A stretch of DNA of 45,226 nt, taken from assembly GCA_049609625.1 (NCBI GenBank), contig JBMYYR010000009.1, positions 1 through 45,226 of the forward strand. Reading direction: 5' to 3'. Source of the stretch: JBMYYR01 sp049609625. GTDB taxonomy: Bacteria; Bacteroidota; Bacteroidia; Flavobacteriales; CAJXXR01. This document shows, one piece after another, positions 6,059-13,829 of this stretch; the stretch's first letter is position 1, and each line of letters begins with the position of its first letter. The position numbers and the translations under genes are program-made. The notes under the pieces were generated by a model. It was not told the origin of the DNA, made no database searches, and saw only the letters and a list, made by a program, of their open reading frames with translations.

Positions 6059-7447
6059 TTACTCAGCACCCTGAGCATAAAAATGATAGAAATACGGAAT
6101 GGTTTCGATACCTTTTAGGTAATTGAAAATGCCGTAATGCTCGTTTGGCGAATGAATGGCATCAGAATCTAAACCAAAGCCCATTAAAATAGATTTGGCT
6201 TCAAGTTGTTTTTCGAATAAAGCGACAATCGGAATTGAACCGCCAGAACGCTGAGGCACAACCGATTTGTTGAATGTTTTTTGCATGGCTTTGTCGGCAG
6301 CAATATAACCTTTACTCGAAATTGGGGTAACATAAGGCAAGCCGCCGTGGTGTGGCGCTACTTTTACAGAAACCGATTTTGGTGCAATAGATTCGAAATG
6401 TTTAGTAAACAATTCAGTGATTTTTTCTGGTGTTTGATTCGGCACAAGTCGCATCGAAATTTTAGCATAAGCTTTTGATGGTAAAACCGTTTTGGCACCT
6501 TCGCCAGTGTAGCCACCCCAAATACCGTTGACGTCTAGAGTTGGTCGGATAGATGTGCGCTCAAGTGTCGAAAATCCAGCTTCACCTTCTTCTTCGGCAA
6601 TATCAATTGACGCTCTAAATTCATCTAAAGAGAATGGTGCTTGAGCCATTTTTTCTCGTTCTTCGATGCTCAAAACTTCAACATCGTCATAAAAACCTGG
6701 AATGGTAATTTTATTATTTTCATCCATCAAAGAGCTAATCATTTTGCTCAACACATTGATCGGGTTGGCAACAGCTCCACCATAAAGTCCTGAGTGTAAA
6801 TCGCGGTTTGGCCCAACCAATTCGATTTCTACATAACTCAAACCTCGAAGTCCCGTTGTGATCGATGGCGTGTCGTTGGCAATGATGCCCGTATCCGAAA
6901 TCAAAATCACATCACATTTTAGTTTTTCTTTATTGTCGATGATGAAATTTTCCAAACTTGGCGAACCAACTTCTTCTTCTCCTTCCACAATAAATTTGAC
7001 ATTACAAGGCAATTTGTTTTCCGAAATTAAATACTCAACGGCTTTCACATGCATATACATTTGACCTTTGTCATCGCAAGCTCCGCGAGCAAAAATAGCA
7101 CCTTCTGGGTGAAGTTTTGTTTTCTTGATTTGAGGCTCAAAAGGTGGTGAATCCCACAATTCGATTGGGTCGGCAGGTTGCACATCATAATGTCCATAAA
7201 CCAAAACGGTTGGTAAGTCTGGATTAATGATTTTTTCTCCATAAACCACAGGATAGCCTTCGGTTTCGCAAAGTTCAACTTGGTCTAAACCTGCTTTTGT
7301 TAGGCTAGATTTTACAAATTCTGCGGTGTTCAACACTTCAGTTTCATACGCTGAATCGGCTGAAATAGATGGAATTTTGAGTAAATCAATCAATTCGTCG
7401 ATAAAACGCTGTTTGTTTGTTTCGATGTAAGGTTTTAATGAGTCCAT
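6059..7447 (-). CDS. M20-family dipeptidase (ArgE/DapE/CPG2-like)
   Basis: 462 residues from the ATG at 7447. A longer frame to 7483 exists, but its extra 12 residues overlap the lolD-like gene and are not part of the family; the 7447 start follows the purine-rich, A/C-rich leader usual in this genome. Metal ligands and catalytic residues are visible: YGHYDVQP, ARGACDDKGQM with the bridging Asp, the general base in VEGEEEVGSPS, and a late His in DAIHSPNEHYG. A lid/dimerisation domain occupies about residues 190-340. No signal peptide, so it acts in the cytoplasm on imported dipeptides. The exact substrate is not predictable; it resembles the carnosine/CNDP-like branch. Confidence 0.92.
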   Translation of the reverse strand: MDSLKPYIETNKQRFIDELIDLLKIPSISADSAYETEVLNTAEFVKSSLTKAGLDQVELCETEGYPVVYGEKIINPDLPTVLVYGHYDVQPADPIELWDSPPFEPQIKKTKLHPEGAIFARGACDDKGQMYMHVKAVEYLISENKLPCNVKFIVEGEEEVGSPSLENFIIDNKEKLKCDVILISDTGIIANDTPSITTGLRGLSYVEIELVGPNRDLHSGLYGGAVANPINVLSKMISSLMDENNKITIPGFYDDVEVLSIEEREKMAQAPFSLDEFRASIDIAEEEGEAGFSTLERTSIRPTLDVNGIWGGYTGEGAKTVLPSKAYAKISMRLVPNQTPEKITELFTKHFESIAPKSVSVKVAPHHGGLPYVTPISSKGYIAADKAMQKTFNKSVVPQRSGGSIPIVALFEKQLEAKSILMGFGLDSDAIHSPNEHYGIFNYLKGIETIPYFYHFYAQGAE

Positions 7448-7466
7448 TTTTGTTGTTTTTTTGAGT

Positions 7467-8117
7467 TTATTGAAAGATTCCATCTTTCATAAAAAGTTGA
7501 TTATCAGATATTTTAGAAAGTTCTTTATTGTGAGTAACAATCACAAAACTTTGTTGAAATTCAGTTTTAAGCTCCATAAAAAGCTCATGCAAAGCTAAGG
7601 CATTTTTAGAATCTAAATTGCCCGAAGGTTCATCGGCTAAGATTAATTTAGGTTTATTAACTAAAGCTCGAGCTACGGCAACGCGCTGTTGTTCGCCTCC
7701 GCTCATTTCTTTGGGTCTGTTTTGCATTTTATCGCCTAAGCCGAGACGCTCTAAAAGTACTTTGGCTTTAGCTTCGCCCTCGGCTTTGCTGTCGCCAGCA
7801 ATCCATGCCGGAATACTCACGTTTTCGAGTGCAGAAAATTCGGGAAGTAAATGATGAAACTGAAACACAAAGCCAATCGATTTGTTTCTAAACGCCGAAC
7901 GTTTTTGTTCATTCAGTTTGTGAACGGCCGTATTTTCAAAAAGAACTTCGCCAGAATCGGGTTGATCTAAAGTGCCCAAAATTTGAAGAAAAGTTGTTTT
8001 TCCAGCTCCAGAATCTCCCATAATCGACAGCACTTCGGCTTGTTTTATGTCAAGATCCAATCCTTTGAGCACGGCAGTTTCGCCATAGGATTTCCGTAAA
8101 TTTTTGATCTGAATCAT
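7467..8117 (-). CDS. lolD: ABC transporter ATP-binding protein, LolD/MacB-like
   Basis: 216 residues, the size of LolD. Walker A is G34-D-S-G-A-G-K-T-T, the Q-loop lies in FVFQFHHLLPEF, the ABC signature is MSGGEQQRVAVARAL, Walker B is LILADEPSGNLDS, and the H-loop is IVTHN. The phrase FQFHHLLPEF.ALENV is typical of LolD-type subunits, which in complex with LolC/E release lipoproteins from the inner membrane. No membrane subunit is adjacent, so the partner must be encoded elsewhere. It lies 9 bp after a lipoprotein gene and 19 bp before the M20 start in a minus-strand run. The LolD role is a family assignment; other MacB-like exporters share the same ATPase type. Confidence 0.85.
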   Translation of the reverse strand: MIQIKNLRKSYGETAVLKGLDLDIKQAEVLSIMGDSGAGKTTFLQILGTLDQPDSGEVLFENTAVHKLNEQKRSAFRNKSIGFVFQFHHLLPEFSALENVSIPAWIAGDSKAEGEAKAKVLLERLGLGDKMQNRPKEMSGGEQQRVAVARALVNKPKLILADEPSGNLDSKNALALHELFMELKTEFQQSFVIVTHNKELSKISDNQLFMKDGIFQ

Positions 8118-8126
8118 TTTGCTTTT

Positions 8127-9641
8127 TTAGTCCACATATTCATAAGCTCCCAAATCGGGTTCGCCGTCATTCAACCTCGATTGGCCATCTAAATCTAAAG
8201 GAAATTCTGTCGAAATCGTCGGATTTGCTTCGTTTATTGCTGCCGACAAACTGTCTAATCGATAATTTGATTGGCGATTTTCATACGTTTTCAAAAATAG
8301 TGGATTTTCATTAAATAAACAATTCTGAAAAACAACCTCGTCATCAATATCCAAATCGTCTTTAGATTTTGCTTTGAGTAGCGAGTTTCTGAATTGTACG
8401 TCAAAACTAGATTGATTGCTTTTAGAAAAAGCCAATTCGCTTTGGAAAGAGCCATAAAGAATCGAGTTTTCCATCAAAAAGTTCAAATCTTTATAATGAA
8501 ATTCGGCATTTAATTCATCAGTCAAATGATTGGTTAAAGCCATGCTAATTGAATTTCTTCCAGAAAAATAATTCCCCAAGGTATTGTGTTTCAGAGTATA
8601 ATCTCCACCAATATAAGCAAAGAAAAGTAGCTCTCCACAATCCGAAAGTTCTGAATTGGTGATGCTAGCTTTTGCCGATTGAGCCAAAACACCATAATCG
8701 CTCATATTGGTAATAATCGAATTTTCGATAACAAGTTCGGGCGTTGGTGTGGCATCAAAGGCTTCGCCAACAAAAGGCCCACCCAAATAACAACCTATGG
8801 TGCCGTTTCTGATTTCGGCATTTTTGATAGAACAAGGTCCGGCATCCTGACAAATTTGGAGGATTCCCCATTGCCCAGCACGGTGTTTATAGTCGGCATC
8901 AATCCGATGTCCGGTGATGATAACACGTTGATCCTCAAATCCATTTCCGTTAACAACCAGCTTTCCGCCATCGTGAACAATAATATTTACACGGTGATAC
9001 AAATGCAAACGCGCACCTGGATTTATAGTTAAAGTTGCGCCATTTCTGACCACAATATTGGAATAAATCACGTGTGGCAAATCACTATCAATCGTCCTAT
9101 CTTCATCCACCCGAATCTGGCTCAGCAACAGCGTATCGCCATCTTGCGTAAAAAACGTATCGGCGGTTTCTTTATACCAATAATGTGCATCCTGACCCCA
9201 AGCCACCAAATGTATTTTGTCTATTTTCCCATTGGTTTCGATGATTAAATCGTCCTCCAAAATAAATGGCAATGACGCGTTCGTATTTATGGTAGCTTCA
9301 AGAAAAATAAAAATGCTGTCGCCAGGATAAATTTCGATGTTTTCGGCCAAATCAACAAACTGCCCATCGACATTGATTTTAAAATTGTCTATGTAGTTTT
9401 CAACAAAAATACGATCTATACTCACTTTTTCATCTTCGTGATTGTAGATTTTGATGCGTTTCGTAACCGAACCCAAGCCTGTAAATGTGGTGTCAAACAC
9501 CAGTGTATCAATAGAATAGCTTAATTTAGCGTCTGCTCCGCTAAACACCTCGTCTTTCTTACAGCTCGAAGGCAAAAAGAAAAGTGAGGCAGCCAAAAAA
9601 AACAGTACGCTAAGTCCAAAAAAAGATTTAATCAAGTTCAT
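8127..9641 (-). CDS. Lipoprotein with right-handed beta-helix repeats, unknown function
   Basis: 504 residues. The signal peptide ends in LPSSC with a lipidated Cys near residue 27. Residues about 40-150 form an Ig-like region (SYSIDTLVFDTTFTGLGSVT and so on). Residues about 185-440 carry repeated short beta-strands with N/S/G turns (IVVRNGATLTINPGARLHLY, then NAEIRNGTIGCYLGG, IENSIITNMSDYGVLAQSA, ASITNSELSDCG), the pattern of parallel beta-helix surface proteins. The C-terminus (LDGQSRLNDGEPDLGAYEY) is a common end of such Bacteroidota proteins. The start ATG overlaps the cinA stop by 4 bp (ATGA), so translation is coupled. Likely a cell-surface polysaccharide-binding or structural protein, with no catalytic residues evident. 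Confidence 0.85.
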   Translation of the reverse strand: MNLIKSFFGLSVLFFLAASLFFLPSSCKKDEVFSGADAKLSYSIDTLVFDTTFTGLGSVTKRIKIYNHEDEKVSIDRIFVENYIDNFKINVDGQFVDLAENIEIYPGDSIFIFLEATINTNASLPFILEDDLIIETNGKIDKIHLVAWGQDAHYWYKETADTFFTQDGDTLLLSQIRVDEDRTIDSDLPHVIYSNIVVRNGATLTINPGARLHLYHRVNIIVHDGGKLVVNGNGFEDQRVIITGHRIDADYKHRAGQWGILQICQDAGPCSIKNAEIRNGTIGCYLGGPFVGEAFDATPTPELVIENSIITNMSDYGVLAQSAKASITNSELSDCGELLFFAYIGGDYTLKHNTLGNYFSGRNSISMALTNHLTDELNAEFHYKDLNFLMENSILYGSFQSELAFSKSNQSSFDVQFRNSLLKAKSKDDLDIDDEVVFQNCLFNENPLFLKTYENRQSNYRLDSLSAAINEANPTISTEFPLDLDGQSRLNDGEPDLGAYEYVD

Positions 9642-10882
9642 TTGTTTTGTTTTAAAGTTTGGAGCAACATCAGCATAGCAAAATTACAGGCTTGTCGGAT
9701 ATTTTCTTTTCGATTAGAAAAAAACTGAACCTGTTTCGACCATACATTTGTTCCATCCGAAAGCCCAAAACAGGTTGTTCCCACAGGCTTTCTTTCCGAT
9801 CCGCCTGTTGGCCCAGCAATACCCGAAATCGATAAAGCATAGTCGGTTTCGAGGACGCGGCTTGCCGATTTTGCCATTTGCTCAACGACGGGCAAACTTA
9901 CTGCTCCAAAGGTATCTAAATCATTCCTATCTACCTTTAACAGTTTTTCTTTAATTTTATTATCATAAGCGACCACAGCACCATAAAAATATTGAGAAGA
10001 GCCCGAAATTGAAGTCAAAACCGAGGCTAATGCGCCAGAAGTACAGCTTTCGGCAGTTGACACCGTTTTGTTTTGAGCAACTAATTCATTGGCAAGTTCT
10101 TGGGCAAGACTATGCTCGCCCTCAAATAGGATGATGTCTTTGAGTTCGGTTTTGAGTTCCTGAAACAGTTGTTCTATCGGTAAATTGGCCTCTTTTCCGG
10201 AATCGAAAAGCGCCGTCAGTCTCAATCTAACTGTAATATAATCAGGTAAATAGGCTAAACTGATTTCTTTTGGAAGCTTAGCCTCAAAATCCATAAGACG
10301 TTTGGCTATCGCCGATTCTGATAATCCTGTGGTATAGAGGTGTTTGTGCACCACATTTTGCTTTATTTCAAAGTCGTTTAACCATGTTTTGAAAAATGAA
10401 TTGCAAAACCCATGGACTTCAGCCGGTACGCCTGGCATAAAAACAAAATGACAATGGCCTTTTTTAAGAATCAAAGCTGGAGCTGTTCCGAGCTGATTAA
10501 CAATATATTGCGCTTTTGATGGCACATTAGCCTGAGCTAAACTCATCGGATTGGGTTGTTTCCCTTTTTTGAGAAACCATCGTCTTAATTCTTGCTCAAT
10601 TTCTGGTCTCCAAATCAGCTCATCCGACCAAATTTTACAAATCGTATCTTTGGTAATGTCATCATTTGTTGGGCCCAAACCGCCAGTAACAAAACATAAA
10701 TCTACTTTTTTGGCATAGCATTCTATGGCTTCTGTAATTTCGGATTCCACATCGCCAACCACTCGTTTTTCCTGAACAAAACAACCCGCTTCGTTTAATA
10801 ATTTTGAAAAATAAACGGAATTGGTATCCAATACTTGACCAATTAATAATTCGTCGCCAATGGTCAATAAAGCTGCTTTCAT
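9638..10882 (-). CDS. cinA: CinA-family protein (nicotinamide-nucleotide amidase)
   Basis: 414 residues from the ATG at 10882; a TTG two codons upstream is unlikely. The N-terminal COG1058/MoCF-like domain (about 1-170) shows GDELLIGQVLDTNS, TGGLGPTNDDITKD and FMPGVPAEV. The C-terminal PncC domain (about 250-410) shows TAESCTSGALASVLTSISGS, FYGAVVAYDNKIK and SISGIAGPTGGSERKPVGT. The protein recycles NMN to nicotinate mononucleotide in the pyridine nucleotide salvage cycle, with a possible pyrophosphatase activity in the N-terminal domain. First gene of the run down to 4448, with a good promoter box at 10900-10907. The divergent small membrane protein gene begins about 100 bp away. Confidence 0.95.
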   Translation of the reverse strand: MKAALLTIGDELLIGQVLDTNSVYFSKLLNEAGCFVQEKRVVGDVESEITEAIECYAKKVDLCFVTGGLGPTNDDITKDTICKIWSDELIWRPEIEQELRRWFLKKGKQPNPMSLAQANVPSKAQYIVNQLGTAPALILKKGHCHFVFMPGVPAEVHGFCNSFFKTWLNDFEIKQNVVHKHLYTTGLSESAIAKRLMDFEAKLPKEISLAYLPDYITVRLRLTALFDSGKEANLPIEQLFQELKTELKDIILFEGEHSLAQELANELVAQNKTVSTAESCTSGALASVLTSISGSSQYFYGAVVAYDNKIKEKLLKVDRNDLDTFGAVSLPVVEQMAKSASRVLETDYALSISGIAGPTGGSERKPVGTTCFGLSDGTNVWSKQVQFFSNRKENIRQACNFAMLMLLQTLKQNK

Positions 10883-10899
10883 AAACAAAGGTATTTTGG

Positions 10900-10907
10900 C
10901 AAATATA
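10900..10907 (-). promoter_or_regulatory. Promoter -7 box (TATATTTG on minus) of the cinA run
   Basis: The plus strand reads CAAATATA, 17 bp before the cinA ATG. It is paired head-to-head with the box at 10953-10960, giving a compact divergent promoter region. Confidence 0.65.
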
Positions 10908-10952
10908 AGTCCATTGTAGATGAAAATAACATGTTGGGTGAGGATTATTTTT

Positions 10953-10960
10953 TATATTTG
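10953..10960 (+). promoter_or_regulatory. Promoter -7 box (TATATTTG) of the small membrane protein gene
   Basis: Exact TAnnTTTG match, 24 bp before the ATG at 10985, with a TTG at 10934-10936 that could serve as the -33 element. Confidence 0.65.
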
Positions 10961-10984
10961 AGCATCTTAAAAAAAACTAAAACG

Positions 10985-11158
10985 ATGACCAAAAAATCAA
11001 AAGGTATCCAAATCCTTGGAACAGCACTCATTTTTGTTTGGTTTCTAAGCTCTTTGTTAGAATCTGATCCTTCTACTGATTTTAAATACCTCCTAAAAGT
11101 TGGCGTAGCACTCGTATCTCTTGTGCTACTGGTAATTTCTATTGTGAAGAGAGATTGA
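10985..11158 (+). CDS. Small two-helix membrane protein, unknown function
   Basis: 57 residues from the ATG at 10985. A longer frame opens at 10931, but the promoter box lies inside that extension, so the shorter form is right. A basic start (MTKKSKG) is followed by a first membrane segment (IQILGTALIFVWFLSSLL), a short acidic-polar loop (ESDPSTDFKY) and a second segment (VGVALVSLVLLVISIV), ending in KRD. I recognise no family. It has its own promoter and no co-directional neighbour, so it is probably monocistronic. The clear promoter and two clean hydrophobic helices support a real gene. Confidence 0.65.
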   Translation: MTKKSKGIQILGTALIFVWFLSSLLESDPSTDFKYLLKVGVALVSLVLLVISIVKRD

Positions 11159-11248
11159 TTTCTATGCCGCATGCCAAGAAATCAAGATTGTAAGGTGAAT
11201 TTAAGGTATATTCTTTAGAAATGCTTTTCAAATGGAGAAAAACAAGCC

Positions 11249-12466
11249 TTAACAATCATTTAAATTATGTTTTAGTGTGGCATGCGTAAGTATGATAAAT
11301 AGCATTGCAAATAAATATTCATTGAAATAATTATCGTTTGGATGACCAATGGTTGTTTCGTATATCTTAAATGATAAAATATAATTTAATCCATTCAGAA
11401 AAGTAAAAGAAGCAACATAACTCAAATTGCTAAACGTTGATTTATAGTTCTTTAAAGAAATTAAAAGCTTAATATCTTCATAGAAAAGCCTTGTGAATAG
11501 TGGCCAAATAAAAAACATAGGGACAACAAATAATCGGGCTTCTCTGGCTTTTGTTGTCAGCAAAACTATGGCGGAATTTATGAGTACGGTTATTAAAAAA
11601 GCTCGTAGGTATTTCTCAGAGTCAACATCGTTCATCATGTTCTTTTTTACACCATTATACAATAGATATAAAGGAGTCCCCAGTACGAGAAAGAAGGAAA
11701 TTAATGATTCAAAGGCATGTTTTGGATCCTGTACATTGTCGTGGAAGTGCGACAGGCGATTGAGAACATCCGACTCTGACTCCTCTATCATATTGTTTTG
11801 CTTTAGAAATATAATTAAAAACATGACGTAGACTACAATTGGAGCTAGCAAATAGGTCATTTTCAATACATTTTCTTTGCTCAGAACACTTCTGAAATTA
11901 AATGGTTCTTTTTTGTAAAATGTCATCAGGATCAATCCAGGCAACAGGATCAAGCTGCTCTCTCTTGCAATGATGCTTAAGCTAAAAAAAAGAATATATG
12001 CCAGCCATTTTTCTTTATAAATGGATAGTAGTCCCAGCAAAAGTAAACAAAACTGAATGGGCTCGTCGTAGGTATAAATAGGCGAAAAAAAGGCAAACAT
12101 TATCGAAAAAGAAGTAAAATAAATGATGACATTGCCTATGGCCATTGTATTGGTATTCTCAAAACGAAGAGCTAAGCGGTAAAGGAGCACTCCGGATATA
12201 AACAGGAACAAAAAGTTAATTATGACAAAAGCCATTCCGATACTGATTTCAGCATGTCGAGCCGTTTCTTTAATCAGAAATGTAGTTATTGGTCGTTTTC
12301 GAAATGCAGGATGGCTTTGATGATAGTCTACAGCAGAAGTCAAATATTCAGTTGAAACTACGCTGTTAAAATCATTTAACATGGAGTTGGTATGATCAGA
12401 AAAATGAATCCAAACGCAAAATAGAGTTGAGAATAAAATTAATATGTATGGTCGTATTTTTTTCAT
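11249..12466 (-). CDS. Polytopic inner-membrane protein, possibly GT-C-type glycosyltransferase
   Basis: 405 residues from the ATG at 12466; a GTG four codons upstream is an alternative. About ten hydrophobic segments run through the whole length (for example AFVIINFLFLFISGVLLY, FCLLLLGLLSIY, YLLAPIVVYVMFLIIFL). Between the first two lies a hydrophilic loop with paired charged residues (DYHQSHPAFRKRPITTFL). The segment FFSPIYTYDEPIQ and the motif IARESSLILLPG recall integral-membrane GT-C sugar transferases or related DUF families, but no signature is decisive. It is isolated: no gene of the same strand lies within 400 bp on its 5' side. The function is unassigned. Confidence 0.75.
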   Translation of the reverse strand: MKKIRPYILILFSTLFCVWIHFSDHTNSMLNDFNSVVSTEYLTSAVDYHQSHPAFRKRPITTFLIKETARHAEISIGMAFVIINFLFLFISGVLLYRLALRFENTNTMAIGNVIIYFTSFSIMFAFFSPIYTYDEPIQFCLLLLGLLSIYKEKWLAYILFFSLSIIARESSLILLPGLILMTFYKKEPFNFRSVLSKENVLKMTYLLAPIVVYVMFLIIFLKQNNMIEESESDVLNRLSHFHDNVQDPKHAFESLISFFLVLGTPLYLLYNGVKKNMMNDVDSEKYLRAFLITVLINSAIVLLTTKAREARLFVVPMFFIWPLFTRLFYEDIKLLISLKNYKSTFSNLSYVASFTFLNGLNYILSFKIYETTIGHPNDNYFNEYLFAMLFIILTHATLKHNLNDC

Positions 12467-12911
12467 TTTATCTAACACTTTAAATCCAAAACACCTTACG
12501 CTTTAAAAAAAACACTGTAAATAATAGTTGTGTAGTGGTTTTGCTATCTAAATATTTTCACTTAAATTAGTGGTATGAAACAAGCATTTAGAACCGTGAA
12601 GATACAAAACTACAGCAATAGCGCAAGTTCTTTTACAAGATTTTCTTTAGCAAACCACCATTTCATAATCCTTTGAATTTTACGATAAAGATTTGATTAT
12701 CAGCAAAATAAACGTAAAGCATTTATGCGAAAACTAATTTAATAAGCTGATAATCATCAGTTTAATAACTGGTTTCAAACAATTATTAAACTGATTGTCA
12801 AGGATGAATCCCGATATGAATATCACCTAAAAAAGCGTTTAACTAAGTATGGAAGGGCAAATTTGAAGTCCAACATGCAACTTAAAACATCAACTCTAAA
12901 CCACAAAAAAA
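12467..12911. other. Intergenic stretch, possibly containing gene remnants
   Basis: 445 bp between a membrane protein gene and DUF2200. No complete gene. One frame from about 12747 to 12912 reads protein-like (WFQTIIKLIVKDESRYEYHL then KKRLTKYG) after a stop and without a start, so it may be a decayed reading frame. A perfect 11-bp inverted repeat lies at 12758-12793. I found no TAnnTTTG box close to 12912. Confidence 0.5.
12758..12793. repeat. Inverted repeat, 11-bp perfect arms
   Basis: CAGTTTAATAA (12758-12768) and TTATTAAACTG (12783-12793) are perfect complements around a 14-nt loop. There is no T run on either side, so it is not an obvious terminator. It lies within the possible decayed reading frame. 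Confidence 0.7.
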
Positions 12912-13286
12912 ATGAAAGTTACAGCTGAAAAAAATGAAAACATGGCCAATATGATTTTCGCCTCTATTTATCCGCATTATTGGAATAGATTGGAAAAACA
13001 CGGCAGGACAAAAGAAGAGTTCCATCAAGTATTGGAATGGTTTACTGGTTTCGATGAAGCTAAATTACAGTTACTTATTGAAGAAAAAGTAAGCTTTAGG
13101 ACTTTTTTTGAGCAAGCAAACATCCACCCCAATGCGTATATGATTAAAGGCGTTGTTTGTGGTTATCGAATTGAAGAGATAGAAGATGAGTTTGAGCTGT
13201 ATAAACAATGTAGACAAATGGAAAAGCTGATTGATGAATTGGCAAAAGGTCGTAAAATGGAGAAGATTTTGCGAGAAAAGAAGTGA
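12912..13286 (+). CDS. DUF2200 family protein
   Basis: 124 residues matching the DUF2200 pattern throughout: the start KNENMANMIFASIYPHYW, then KHGRTKEEFHQVLEWFTGFD, a central region with NPNAY-like HPNAYMIKGVVCGYRIEEIE, and the end IDELAKGRKMEKILR. The family is small, cytoplasmic, widespread in bacteria and of unknown function. The length is normal for the family and no insertion is visible. It lies 138 bp upstream of rpmG but is separated from it by rpmG's own promoter box, so the two are probably independent. The ATG at 12912 is preceded by an A-rich leader (CACAAAAAAA), typical of this genome. Confidence 0.88.
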   Translation: MKVTAEKNENMANMIFASIYPHYWNRLEKHGRTKEEFHQVLEWFTGFDEAKLQLLIEEKVSFRTFFEQANIHPNAYMIKGVVCGYRIEEIEDEFELYKQCRQMEKLIDELAKGRKMEKILREKK

Positions 13287-13386
13287 AATACGACTTGATT
13301 TACTTGCAAAATGAAGACTGAAAGACAAGGCTTGATTAAATTCTAATATTTTTTGACAAATCAGGTTTTAGTTCCGAAATGTTTCA

Positions 13387-13394
13387 TATATTTG
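13387..13394 (+). promoter_or_regulatory. Promoter -7 box (TATATTTG) of rpmG
   Basis: Exact TAnnTTTG match 30 bp before the rpmG ATG. No good -33 TTTG is seen at 17-23 bp upstream. Confidence 0.6.
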
Positions 13395-13424
13395 CGCTTC
13401 GTATAAAAATAATTACCAATTAAG

Positions 13425-13607
13425 ATGGCAAAGAAAGGAAATAGAGTCCAAGTGATTTTAGAATGTACAGAGCATAAAACTTCTGGGCAACCAGGAACAT
13501 CGCGTTATATCTCTACAAAAAATAAAAAAAACACGCCCGACCGAATCGAGTTAAAGAAGTACAACCCAATTCTTAGACGATACACCGTTCATAGAGAATT
13601 AAAATAA
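13425..13607 (+). CDS. rpmG: 50S ribosomal protein L33
   Basis: 60 residues with the L33 signature: MAKKGNRVQVILECTEHKTS, then TSRYISTKNKKNTPDRIELK and KYNPILRRYTVHRELK. It is a component of the large ribosomal subunit near the E site. This copy lacks the CxxC zinc pairs of C+ L33 forms, so it is a zinc-independent (C-) type. It is followed 9 bp later by the DUF4295 gene, the usual Bacteroidota partner. The L28 gene (rpmB), commonly directly upstream in this phylum, is absent here; DUF2200 occupies that position. Confidence 0.96.
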   Translation: MAKKGNRVQVILECTEHKTSGQPGTSRYISTKNKKNTPDRIELKKYNPILRRYTVHRELK

Positions 13608-13616
13608 GAAGACAAA

Positions 13617-13769
13617 ATGGCAAAGAAAACCGTAGCAACCCTTCAGAAAAAAGGAGCGAAAGACTTTACAAAAGCTATAAAAATGGTAAAATCAGAAAAA
13701 ACTGGTTCATACGTTTTTAAAGAAGAAATGATGTTAAAAGACCAAGTTAAAGACTTTATGAAAAAATAA
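13617..13769 (+). CDS. DUF4295 family small basic protein
   Basis: 50 residues: MAKKTVATLQKKGAKDFTKA, then KMVKSEKTGSYVFKEEMML and a C-terminal KDQVKDFMKK. This is the short lysine-rich DUF4295 family found next to rpmG in Bacteroidota, and it is probably ribosome-associated because of that linkage; no function is established. It starts 9 bp after the rpmG stop and ends 24 bp before a strong terminator, so rpmG and DUF4295 form a two-gene transcript. In many relatives ftsY follows, but here there is a long non-coding stretch instead. Confidence 0.93.
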   Translation: MAKKTVATLQKKGAKDFTKAIKMVKSEKTGSYVFKEEMMLKDQVKDFMKK

Positions 13770-13792
13770 AGTATTAACGTTTTATTGTATTG

Positions 13793-13829
13793 AAAAGCCT
13801 ATTAAATTTTATTTAATAGGCTTTTTTTT
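13793..13829 (+). terminator. Rho-independent terminator of rpmG-DUF4295
   Basis: A perfect 15-bp stem (AAAAGCCTATTAAAT / ATTTAATAGGCTTTT) with a 3-nt loop and a T8 run, 24 bp after the DUF4295 stop. Confidence 0.9.

Noticed and set aside
7448..7483. Longer N-terminus of the M20 dipeptidase
   Set aside because: The extra 12 residues overlap the upstream lolD-like gene and are not conserved in the family; an ATG with a typical leader occurs at 7447.
8679..9032. Plus-strand frame inside the beta-helix lipoprotein
   Set aside because: It is antisense to a gene with clear signal peptide and repeat structure and has no motif of its own.
10883..10888. TTG two codons upstream as the cinA start
   Set aside because: The ATG at 10882 gives the family-typical N-terminus (KAALLTIGDELLIGQ) and fits the promoter distance.
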